DNA from: G963720475 sp963720475 | Lineage (GTDB): Bacteria > Actinomycetota > Thermoleophilia > Solirubrobacterales > Thermoleophilaceae | DNA length: 64,000 nucleotides | NCBI GenBank assembly: GCA_963720475.1 | Contig: OY970394.1 | Coordinates: 2,046,001 to 2,110,000 of the forward strand | Reading direction: 5' to 3' | Shown: positions 57,485 to 64,000 of the stretch, in pieces | Position numbering within the stretch: position 1 is the stretch's first letter | How the letters are laid out: each line of letters begins with the position of its first letter | Notes under the pieces: model-generated | Seen by the model: only the letters and a program-made list of their open reading frames with translations | Database searches by the model: none | What the model was told of the DNA's origin: nothing | Translations under genes and position numbers: made by a program

Positions 57485-59157
57485 CTCGTCAGCGCGCCCT
57501 CGGCGGCCGACCCGACATGGCGCGCGTACTTCGCGAGCACGCCGTTCGGGACGTTCGGCGCAGGCGCCTCGTAGGCCGCGACGCGCGCGGCGATCTCGTC
57601 GTCGTCGAGAGCGACGTTGAGTTCACGCGCGGCGACGTCGAAGTGGATCTCGTCGCCCTCCTGGACCGCCGCTATCGGGCCGCCCTTGGCCGCCTCCGGG
57701 GCGACGTGGCCGGCCATGAAGCCGTGGGTAGCGCCGGAGAAGCGGCCGTCGGTGAGCAGCGCGACGGAGTCGTCGAGACCCTCGCCCACCAGCGCCGCGG
57801 TCACCGCGAGCATCTCGCGCATCCCGGGCCCGCCCGCTGGACCCTCGTTGCGGATGACAATCACCTCGCCCGGGTTGATCGAGCTTTCCTTGACAGCGGC
57901 GAACGCATCCTCCTCGGACTCGAACACGCGCGCGGGCCCGCGGTGGTCGGTGCGGTCGTGGCCCGCGAGCTTCACCACGCAGCCGTCGGGTGCGAGGTTC
58001 CCGCGCAGGATGGCGAACCCGCCGTTGGGCTTCAGCGGGTCGCCGGTAGGGCGCACTACGACCTGGCCGTCGGCCTCCTCGGCCCGTGCGGCGATCTCAG
58101 CGAGGGTCTCGCCGGTGACCGTGGGGGCGTCACCGTGGAGCGTGCCGAGCTCGCCGAGCCGCTTGGCGACGAGCGGGACTCCGCCCGCGCGGAAGAGGTC
58201 CACCGCGACGAAGCGCCCGCCGGGCTTGAGGTCGCCGAGTAGCGGCGTCTCCCACGCGATGCGGTCGAAGTCGTCGATCGTCAGTCCGACGCCCGCCTCG
58301 TTGGCGACCGCGAGCAGGTGGAGGACGACGTTCGTCGAGCCGCCGGTCATCGCGGCTCCGGCGATCGCGTTCTCGAGCGCGGCCTTCGTGATGATCTCGG
58401 CGGGCAGCGGCCCGCCGCGCTCGACGAGCTCCACGACGAGGCGGCCGCAGTCCTCCGCAACCTGCCCCTTCTTGCCGTCCTCGGCCGGCACCATCGCGCT
58501 CCCACTCGGTGAGATGCCGAGCAGCTCGAACGCCATCGCCATCGTGTTGGCCGTGAACTGCGCGCCGCACGCGCCGGCGCCGGGCGACGCAACGCCCTCG
58601 AGCTCGTTCAGGTCGTCGTCGGACATCTCCCCCGCGGCATGCGCGCCGACTGCCTCGAAGACGTCCTGAATCGTCACGTCCTCGCCCCTGAAGCTTCCCG
58701 GCAGGATCGAGCCGCCGTAGAGCATCACGCTCGGGACGTTCAGGCGGGCGAGCGCCATCACGCAGCCCGGGATCGTCTTGTCGCAGCCCGAGAGCGCGAT
58801 GACGCCGTCGAAGAGGTGACCGCGTGCGACGAGCTCGACCGAGTCGGCGATCACCTCGCGGCTGACGAGCGAGGTCTTCATTCCCTCCGTGCCCATCGTG
58901 ATCCCGTCCGAGATCGCGACCGTGTTGAACTCCATCGGGGTGCCGCCGGCCGCGCGGACGCCCTCCTTCACGCGCTCCGCCAGCCGGCGGAGGTGGAAGT
59001 TGCACGGCATCGTCTCCGTCCACGTGTTTGCGACGCCGATGATCGGCCGCTCGAGCGCATCGTCGTCGAAGCCGATGCCCTTCAAGTACGCGCGCGCCGG
59101 CGCCCGGTCCGGGCCTTCGAGGATCGCCCGGCTGCGCCCGCGGGGGTCGGGCGTCAC
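57481..59157 (-). CDS. ilvD: Dihydroxy-acid dehydratase
   Basis: Third enzyme of valine, isoleucine and leucine synthesis; removes water from 2,3-dihydroxy acids. 558 residues with the three Fe-S/metal Cys sites: TMPCNFHLRRLAE, ALSGCDKTIPGCVMALAR and GAGACGAQFTANTMAMA; GGSTNVVLHLLAVANEAG and GRFSGATHGFMAGHVAPEA follow. Lys of CDKTIP is the usual carbamylated ligand. GTG 59157 overlaps the stop of the upstream unknown gene (GTGA), so the N-terminus is set by the overlap. Other ilv/leu genes are not in the window. Confidence 0.97.
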   Translation of the reverse strand: MTPDPRGRSRAILEGPDRAPARAYLKGIGFDDDALERPIIGVANTWTETMPCNFHLRRLAERVKEGVRAAGGTPMEFNTVAISDGITMGTEGMKTSLVSREVIADSVELVARGHLFDGVIALSGCDKTIPGCVMALARLNVPSVMLYGGSILPGSFRGEDVTIQDVFEAVGAHAAGEMSDDDLNELEGVASPGAGACGAQFTANTMAMAFELLGISPSGSAMVPAEDGKKGQVAEDCGRLVVELVERGGPLPAEIITKAALENAIAGAAMTGGSTNVVLHLLAVANEAGVGLTIDDFDRIAWETPLLGDLKPGGRFVAVDLFRAGGVPLVAKRLGELGTLHGDAPTVTGETLAEIAARAEEADGQVVVRPTGDPLKPNGGFAILRGNLAPDGCVVKLAGHDRTDHRGPARVFESEEDAFAAVKESSINPGEVIVIRNEGPAGGPGMREMLAVTAALVGEGLDDSVALLTDGRFSGATHGFMAGHVAPEAAKGGPIAAVQEGDEIHFDVAARELNVALDDDEIAARVAAYEAPAPNVPNGVLAKYARHVGSAAEGALTS

Positions 59158-59753
59158 GGCTGCGAGCGCGCGGCCGACTCGGTGCCGTTGCGGCGCTCCC
59201 ACTCCGAAAGGCGCCACAGGTCGCGCCGGATGCGGGCCGGGTCCACCTGGCGGCCCGGGAGGTGCATGTTGGAGCTGCGCAGGAGGCGCTCCTCGTCGCC
59301 GGTGAGGGCCATCCACTTGGCGAGCACATCGTCGGAGGCGGGTAGCCGCGGCCCGGCGACCGAGTCTGAGAGGTCCGGGAACTCGACGCAGTACTCGTTC
59401 AGGAGACGGCCGGTCTCCGGGACGTAGGCGACGATCGGCTTGTGCGGATAGATGATGTAGGCGTAGCTCGACTCTCGTCCCGTGAGGCTCGCGGACCCGC
59501 GCCGCCCTACGACGTGGATGAAGCCGAGGTCGCGGTACATCTCCCACTCGTGCGGCTCGACGCACGAGCGCAGCAGCTGGCGGGCGCGCTGCTCCGCGCG
59601 GCGCTCGCGACCAGGGTCGAACGGCTCCCGGCTCGGCCGCGCAACGCTGCGCCGCGCGCGCCTTTCGGCGCGCCAGCGTCCAAACGCGGCGGCGGCTGTC
59701 GGCGCAGCTAGGACGACCAGGACCAGCGAGAGGACCAGCAGCGTTAGCAGCAT
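59154..59753 (-). CDS. Membrane-anchored protein of unknown function
   Basis: 199 residues. One N-terminal membrane helix (LLTLLVLSLVLVVLAAPTAAA), a basic linker (RWRAERRARRSVARPSRE), and a soluble domain with VVGRRGSASLTGRESSYAYI, IYPHKPIVAYVPETGRLLNE and DVLAKWMALTGDEERLLRSS. The C-terminal region has a single Cys pair. I recognise no family. Its stop overlaps ilvD and it follows the 76-residue unknown gene by 15 bases, so it belongs to the comM-to-ilvD operon. Confidence 0.7.
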   Translation of the reverse strand: MLLTLLVLSLVLVVLAAPTAAAAFGRWRAERRARRSVARPSREPFDPGRERRAEQRARQLLRSCVEPHEWEMYRDLGFIHVVGRRGSASLTGRESSYAYIIYPHKPIVAYVPETGRLLNEYCVEFPDLSDSVAGPRLPASDDVLAKWMALTGDEERLLRSSNMHLPGRQVDPARIRRDLWRLSEWERRNGTESAARSQP

Positions 59754-59768
59754 CGCGAGCTGCTCCGG

Positions 59769-59999
59769 CTATCCGCCGGAGGCGCGCGGAAAGAAGATCA
59801 CGCGTTCGGCGCCGGACGGGATGTCGCCGTAGTCGCGCACCATCTCGGCCTCCCTGCGGCCGGAGGTGCGGGTGGTGGGCACAGCCGCCCACATCCCCTC
59901 GTCCAGCTGACGGCGGAAGGCCTCGACCAGCCGCTCCTCGTCCTCGCGCACGGTGGGGTCTCCCTCCGTGAGAAGGACCTCTCCAAAGCCCGGCTTCAT
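59769..59999 (-). CDS. Small protein of unknown function
   Basis: 76 residues, acidic: KPGFGEVLLTEGDPTVREDE, ERLVEAFRRQLDEGMWAAVP, GDIPSGAERVIFFPRASGG. It has no membrane segment and no familiar motif. ATG 59999; an in-frame CTG (60020) seven codons earlier lies directly after an AAGGAG box and might be the true start. Composition and phase are those of a real gene. It lies 52 bases after thiD and 15 before the membrane-anchored unknown. Confidence 0.55.
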   Translation of the reverse strand: MKPGFGEVLLTEGDPTVREDEERLVEAFRRQLDEGMWAAVPTTRTSGRREAEMVRDYGDIPSGAERVIFFPRASGG

Positions 60000-60051
60000 G
60001 CGAAAGAACTTGATTTTCAGGGCTCCTTGGCGCTCGCGAACTGCCTGGCGA

Positions 60052-60891
60052 TTATGTCAGAGCGCCGGCAGTGCCCGACCTCGCGGCAACTCCGAGCGCA
60101 TCGACCGGGCCCGCGCCACCACCGATCCCGCGCAGCCCGTCCCTGACGGACTCCGCGGCGATCGCGCGCGCCTGACGGGCGGCCTCGAGCGGGGTCAGTC
60201 CGGCGCCGAGTCCCGCCGCAAGCGCGGACGAGTGGGTACAGCCCGAGCCGTGCGCGGCGCCGTCGGGGTGACGCTCTCCCGCGATGTCGACGAGCTCGTC
60301 GCCGTCGAAGAAGACGTCGGATCCACGTTCGCTGTGTCCGCCGGTGACGACGGCGGCACCGGGGCCAAGCGCCTTGACCGCGCGGGCGAGCGCCTGCTGA
60401 TCATCCTCGCCGGCGGATTCCCCCGAAGCGCTTGCCGCGAGTATGGATGCCTCTGAGATGTTGGGCGTCACCACGGCAACGCGCGGCAACAGCAACTCGA
60501 CAAGCGCTCCGACCGCGGCGTCGTCGAGCAGTCGCGCCCCACTCTCGGCGACCATCACGGGGTCGAGCACGACGGGCGCGTCGCCGACGAGGTCGAGCGC
60601 GCGCGACACCGCTTCGATCGTCTCGGTGGTCCCGAGCATCCCGACCTTGACCGCGTCGACGCCGATGTCGTCGACAACGGCTCGGACCTGCGCCACGATC
60701 GCCTCCGGCGACAGCGGGTAGACCGCTTCGACTGCGGTCGTGTTCTGCGCGGTGATCGCCGTGATCGCGGTCATGCCGTGGGCGCCGCAGCGCGCGAAGG
60801 CCTTCAGATCGGCCTGGATGCCTGCTCCACCGCCGGAATCGGACCCGGCGATCGAGAGCAGGCGCGGTGGGCTGTCGTGCGCCGTCGACAT
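60052..60891 (-). CDS. thiD: Hydroxymethylpyrimidine/phosphomethylpyrimidine kinase
   Basis: Ribokinase-fold enzyme of thiamine synthesis, 279 residues: SIAGSDSGGGAGIQADLKAF, GMTAITAITAQNTTAVEAVY, LDPVMVAESGARLL, and the anion-hole/ATP motif HGSGCTHSSALAAGLGAG. No TPP riboswitch is present. ATG 60891 is 19 bases after the dprA stop; AGGAG abuts it, and ATG 60930 or GTG 60909 are alternatives inside dprA. It is cotranscribed with competence genes, without other thi genes nearby. Confidence 0.93.
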   Translation of the reverse strand: MSTAHDSPPRLLSIAGSDSGGGAGIQADLKAFARCGAHGMTAITAITAQNTTAVEAVYPLSPEAIVAQVRAVVDDIGVDAVKVGMLGTTETIEAVSRALDLVGDAPVVLDPVMVAESGARLLDDAAVGALVELLLPRVAVVTPNISEASILAASASGESAGEDDQQALARAVKALGPGAAVVTGGHSERGSDVFFDGDELVDIAGERHPDGAAHGSGCTHSSALAAGLGAGLTPLEAARQARAIAAESVRDGLRGIGGGAGPVDALGVAARSGTAGALT

Positions 60892-60910
60892 CTCCTGGAA
60901 GCCAAGCACT

Positions 60911-62044
60911 TCAGGAGGCCGCGCGCTCATAGGCACCGAGGAGGTTCCGTTTCAGGATGCCCGCGAGCTCCAGTTCGGCGAGCGCCGCACGCACCGCAGG
61001 CGGCGGACGCCCAGTGCGAACGCAGATCGCGTCCGCGTCGAGCCCAGCCTCGACCGCCTCGAGCACGGCGCGGGCGCAAGGGTCGAGCCGGTCGGCCTCG
61101 TTGCGGGCGACGTCGGCCCGGCGGACGCCCGCAGGGCCCATCCCGGGGCCATAGACCTCGTCCAGGACGTCGTCAGCGCCGCGAACCAGCGACGCGCCTT
61201 CGCGCAGGAGCTGGTTGGCGCCTGCGGCGACGCGCGCCGTCACGCGACCGGGGACCGCTCCCACCTCGCGTCCAAGCCCGAGCGCGCGCTCCGCAGTGAT
61301 GAGCGTGCCCGACGGCTTTGCCGCCTCGACGACGACCGTCATCCGGGCGAGCCCGGCCATGATCCTGTTGCGCGCCGGAAAGGCCCACCGTCGCGCGGTG
61401 ACGCCCGGTGGCAGCTCGGACAGGACCACTCCTCGTGCGCGCAGCTGCTGGTGCAGGCGCGCGTGAGTGCGCGGGTACGTTACGTCCGGCCCGCCGGCGA
61501 GCACGGCCAACGCCGGCCCGGATCCCTCGAGCGCGCCGCGATGGACGGCGGCGTCGATCCCGAGCGCCATCCCGCTGACCACGGGGACCCCTGCGGCACC
61601 GAGATCGCGGCCGAGGGTGTGTGCGACCTCGAGGCCGTACGGGGAAGCGCGGCGTGATCCGACGAGAGCCACTGCCGGCGCGCCCGCCGCGAGATGCGCA
61701 ATGAGATCGGAGCGGCCCACGAAGTAGAGCGCCGCGGGCTTGTCGCGCAGCTCGCGCAGCCCCGGCGGGTAGAGCCGGCCGTGCGGGCACACCGAGCCCA
61801 CCCCCGCCGCGGTCAGCCCGGCTCGGATCGAAGCTGGATCGAAAGCCGCGGCGGCGGGGCCGTTCAGCCCTGCGACCGCCACCAGCTCGTCGTTGCGCAA
61901 CGCCGGGATCTCCCCGCCGGCGCGCGAGTCGACCTTGCGCGAGAGGGGCTCGGCCGCCCGACCGAGCAGCTGACCGCGCCGCAGGCATTCATCGCACGCC
62001 GTCTGTATCGGGTCGCCGAGTCGGGTCTGTCCCTCGCCGGTCAC
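60911..62044 (-). CDS. dprA: DNA processing protein DprA
   Basis: Rossmann-fold protein that loads RecA on incoming single-stranded DNA during transformation; widely conserved beyond competent species. 377 residues: PALRNDELVAVAGL, then ALVGSRRASPYGLEVAHTLG, SGMALGIDAAVHRGALE, LAVLAGGPDVTYPRTHARLH, LSELPPGVTARRWAFPARNR and AAKPSGTLITAERALGLGRE. A C-terminal winged helix region (EAVEAGLDADAICVRTG) is present, as in long DprA. GTG 62044 overlaps the comM stop (GTGA). No frameshift in this gene, in contrast to comM next to it. Confidence 0.94.
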   Translation of the reverse strand: MTGEGQTRLGDPIQTACDECLRRGQLLGRAAEPLSRKVDSRAGGEIPALRNDELVAVAGLNGPAAAAFDPASIRAGLTAAGVGSVCPHGRLYPPGLRELRDKPAALYFVGRSDLIAHLAAGAPAVALVGSRRASPYGLEVAHTLGRDLGAAGVPVVSGMALGIDAAVHRGALEGSGPALAVLAGGPDVTYPRTHARLHQQLRARGVVLSELPPGVTARRWAFPARNRIMAGLARMTVVVEAAKPSGTLITAERALGLGREVGAVPGRVTARVAAGANQLLREGASLVRGADDVLDEVYGPGMGPAGVRRADVARNEADRLDPCARAVLEAVEAGLDADAICVRTGRPPPAVRAALAELELAGILKRNLLGAYERAAS

Positions 62045-63561
62045 GCCGCCCCCGCGATCGCCGGGGCGCCGCGGTACGAAAGCGCCTCTCCCACGTCCTG
62101 CGCTCGGAGCCGCTCCCTGCCGGCGAGGTCCGCGATCGTCCGGGCGACGCGAAGCACACGATCCTGACCTCGCCCGGAGAGGGCGCCGGTGCGGCGGCCG
62201 TCCAGCCATGCGCTGCCGGATCCGGGCGTTGAGCGGCACGACACGCTCGAGTGAGGTCGGCGTCCATCGCGGCGTTCGAGCCGGCGTTGGTGCCCGCGAG
62301 GCGCGCGATTTGCCGCTCGCGCGCCGCAGCAACGCGTTCCCGCACCGCGCTCGACGTCTCACCGCCGCGGTGCTCGAACACAGGCGGCGGCTCGCCGACA
62401 GCGCAGACGAGATCGATCCGATCGAGCAGCGGGCCACTCAGGCGTCGCGCGTAGCGCAGCAGGTCGAGCTCGTTGCAGCGGCACGCGTCGCCGGCGAGCG
62501 GCCGCAGGGACACGGGTTGCACGCTGCCGACGAGCATCGCGCGCGCGGGGAACACGAGCGCCGCTGTCCGCGTGTGATCTCGACGAGGCCGTCCTCGAGC
62601 GGCTGGCGCAGAGCGTCGAGGCTCGCGCGCGAGAACTCGCCGAGCTCGTCGAGGAAGAGGACGCCGCGGTGGGCGAGCGTCACCTCGCCCGGGCCGCGGC
62701 GTGGCCCCCCGCCGACGAGCCCCTGCGGGGAGATCGTGTGGTGCGGGCGCGCGGAAGGGCCGCTCGGCGCATGAGACGCCGTCGCCGAGGCCGACAACAC
62801 TGCGGATGCGCGGTGATCTCGAGCGCTTCGTCGGGGTCCGGCGGGGTGAGGATTCCCGGAAGGCAGCGCGCCAGCATCGTCTTGCCCATCCCCGGCGGGC
62901 CGACCATCAGCAGGTTGTGCCCGCCCGCTGCGGCGATCTCGAGCGCGCGGCGAGCGTCTGCCTGTCCGCGGACGTGCGCGAGATCGGGCGCACGCGGACC
63001 GCCGCGCAGCGCGGGACTGCGCCGGGCTGCCGGCTCCACGGCGGCTCCGCCCGCTGATCAGGTCCGACAAGGCTCGCGAGGTCTTCGACGCCGAGAACCT
63101 CGATGCCGCCGTTGCGAGCGCGGCCTCCCCGGCGTTCGCGACCGGAACGATCAGACGCTCGTAGCCCGCCGCCCTGCGCCCCGACTGCGACCGCGAGCGC
63201 CCCGCGAACCGGGCGCAGGGCCCCGCCAGCGAGACCTCGCCGCAGACGGCGCAGCGCTCGAGGCTCGGCCGCACGCCAGCTGGCCGCTCGCGGCCAACAG
63301 GGCGAGCGCGAGCGCGAGGTCGAAGCTCGGACCCGCCTTGCGGACGTCGGCGGGGGCGAGATTCGCGGTCAGGCGCTTGAGCGGGAACTCGAACCCTGAG
63401 TTGAGCAGCGCCGCGCGGACGCGCTCGCGCGCTTCGCGGACGGCGGCGTCGGGCAGGCCGACGATCGCGAACGCCGGCAGGCCCGGGCGGACGTCTACCT
63501 CTACCGTGATCTCCCGCGCGGTGATCCCCTCGAGGGCGAATGTGGCGACGCTTGCAAGCAC
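62041..63561 (-). CDS. comM: ComM/YifB-type AAA+ helicase-like ATPase, about twelve frameshifts
   Basis: Mg-chelatase-like ATPase needed for branch migration in natural transformation. Family sequence is readable throughout in three frames: VATFALEGITAREITVEVDV at the start, GHNLLMVGPPGMGKTMLARC (Walker A), APHHTISPQGLVGGG, VTLAHRGVLFLDELGEFSRA (Walker B), SGPLLDRIDLV, and RVARTIADLAG near the end. Frame changes fall near 63275, 63222, 63180, 63112, 63050, 62812, 62747, 62560, 62528, 62503, 62250 and 62222; six add a base, six remove one, so the net length equals 506 codons, the usual ComM size. Either a low-quality stretch or a decayed gene; conserved residues favour the former. GTG start. 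Confidence 0.8.
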
Positions 63562-63569
63562 GGGTGGCG

Positions 63570-63575
63570 ACGCTA
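63570..63575 (-). promoter_or_regulatory. Putative -10 box of comM
   Basis: TAGCGT leftward, eight bases before the comM GTG, in ACCTAGCGT. The same nine bases precede yraN at the same distance, which supports both as promoter elements of leaderless transcripts. No -35 is clear. Confidence 0.35.
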
Positions 63576-63735
63576 GGTAGCGTGGCCGCCACGGGGACGC
63601 CGTGCGTGACGAAAGCGCGACGCAAACGTGACGAGTCCGTGTGTCCGCCAGCGGGCGCCTGCATCAGCACAAGATGCGAACAGACCAGCAGCCGAACCGT
63701 TACGCAGGCGTACCCACGCGTCATGCACCTCCACC

Positions 63736-63741
63736 TAGCGT
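63736..63741 (+). promoter_or_regulatory. Putative -10 box of yraN
   Basis: TAGCGT in ACCTAGCGT, seven bases before the yraN ATG; repeats the comM upstream motif on the other strand. Confidence 0.35.
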
Positions 63742-63748
63742 GCCTGGC

Positions 63749-64000
63749 ATGGCGGAAGACCGCAGGAGAAGCGTCGGGGCGCTCGGCGAGGAGCTGCGCC
63801 GCCGAGCAGCTCGAGCGTGCCGGCTATCGCATCGTCGAGCGCAACTTCCGCACCCGCGCGGGCGAGCTTGATCTGGTCGCGCACGGACGCGAGCTGCATC
63901 GTCTTCTGCGAGGTCAAGACGCGGGTGCGCGGGAGCGGGCGGCCCGCCCGGACTGCTGGACGCGATCGGCTCAACGCAAGCGAAGGAGGCTGAGAACGAT
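63749..64000 (+). CDS. yraN: UPF0102/YraN family endonuclease-like protein, partial, frameshifted
   Basis: N-terminal part of a YraN-type protein, a small PD-(D/E)XK nuclease-fold family often encoded next to comM and dprA. Read through four single-base shifts (near 63803, 63889, 63935 and 63969) it gives GALGEELAAEQLERAGYRIV, RNFRTRAGELDLVAHGREL and IVFCEVKTRVRGSG, with the nuclease-like GELDLV and FCEVKT motifs. The right end runs off the window in DAIAQRKRRRLR, typical of the family. ATG 63749. It is divergent from comM with 187 bases between starts. Confidence 0.75.

Noticed and set aside
60892..60950. TPP riboswitch before thiD
   Set aside because: The upstream bases are the end of dprA and lack the thi-box consensus.

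Overview
The window is about 70 % GC and almost fully coding; no gene-free stretch exceeds 300 bases. Gene content points to a high-GC Gram-positive actinobacterium. Supporting evidence is a secreted resuscitation-promoting factor, a WhiG/FliA-type sigma factor, an actinobacterial EF-G-like GTPase, a Ddn-type F420-dependent reductase, and a c-di-AMP riboswitch in front of a cell-wall peptidase. The style of several proteins (HDOD-LuxR fusion, decapeptide-repeat secreted protein, Cys-rich conserved protein) fits the class Thermoleophilia (Solirubrobacterales/Gaiellales), but no rRNA is present and that placement is inference.

Layout. 0-10 kb: folD (cut by the window edge), pcrA, a queuosine-salvage gene, an Rrf2 regulator-cysK-cysE cysteine operon, VanZ-like plus sensor kinase, then a molybdopterin oxidoreductase divergent from fdhD. 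10-16 kb: a secreted decapeptide-repeat protein, a second molybdopterin oxidoreductase, an HDOD-LuxR regulator, and gltX divergent from nfo. 16-35 kb: a run of leftward genes. In transcription order these are a TreT-like glycosyltransferase, thrS, infC-rpmI-rplT (closed by an intrinsic terminator), trmH-like, pheS-pheT, argC-argJ-argB-argD-argG, a small membrane protein, dnaE and a Cys-rich protein. Most junctions from trmH to the small membrane protein overlap by a few bases, so translation-factor and arginine genes form one tightly coupled operon.

35-46 kb: surface and envelope functions. These include Rpf with a structured leader, an MBL hydrolase, a PiT phosphate transporter with a DUF47 partner and a tiny membrane protein, a phosphodiesterase, tRNA-Val, an RTX-like protein, a secreted lipase, mmuM behind tRNA-Cys, a Ddn-like reductase, tRNA-Gly, a lipoprotein, and an M23 peptidase under a c-di-AMP riboswitch. 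46-57 kb: RNase HI, an EF-G-like GTPase, a WhiG/FliA sigma factor, a Xer recombinase, an L,D-transpeptidase, an acyltransferase-epimerase operon, a cyclo-ligase-like protein, a HAD phosphatase, a hydrolase and a crotonase. 57-64 kb: leftward comM-dprA-thiD-two unknowns-ilvD, with yraN divergent at the right edge.

The most pervasive oddity is frameshifts: at least 26 small indels break otherwise well conserved reading frames. Every one of the ten sites outside comM and yraN restores a family-length protein when one base is removed. comM alone has about twelve (six plus, six minus) and yraN four. Essential genes such as pheT are hit and no other decay is visible, so I read these as consensus errors of a long-read or metagenome assembly rather than biology, and annotate the broken genes at full length. 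I found no CRISPR array, insertion sequence, prophage or clear defence system, and no convincing multi-gene system that is wholly new. The best leads are the decapeptide-repeat secreted protein, the palindromic promoter of the second molybdo-enzyme, an apparent series of leaderless promoters, the Rpf leader RNA, and mmuM, which lacks a usual start codon behind tRNA-Cys.
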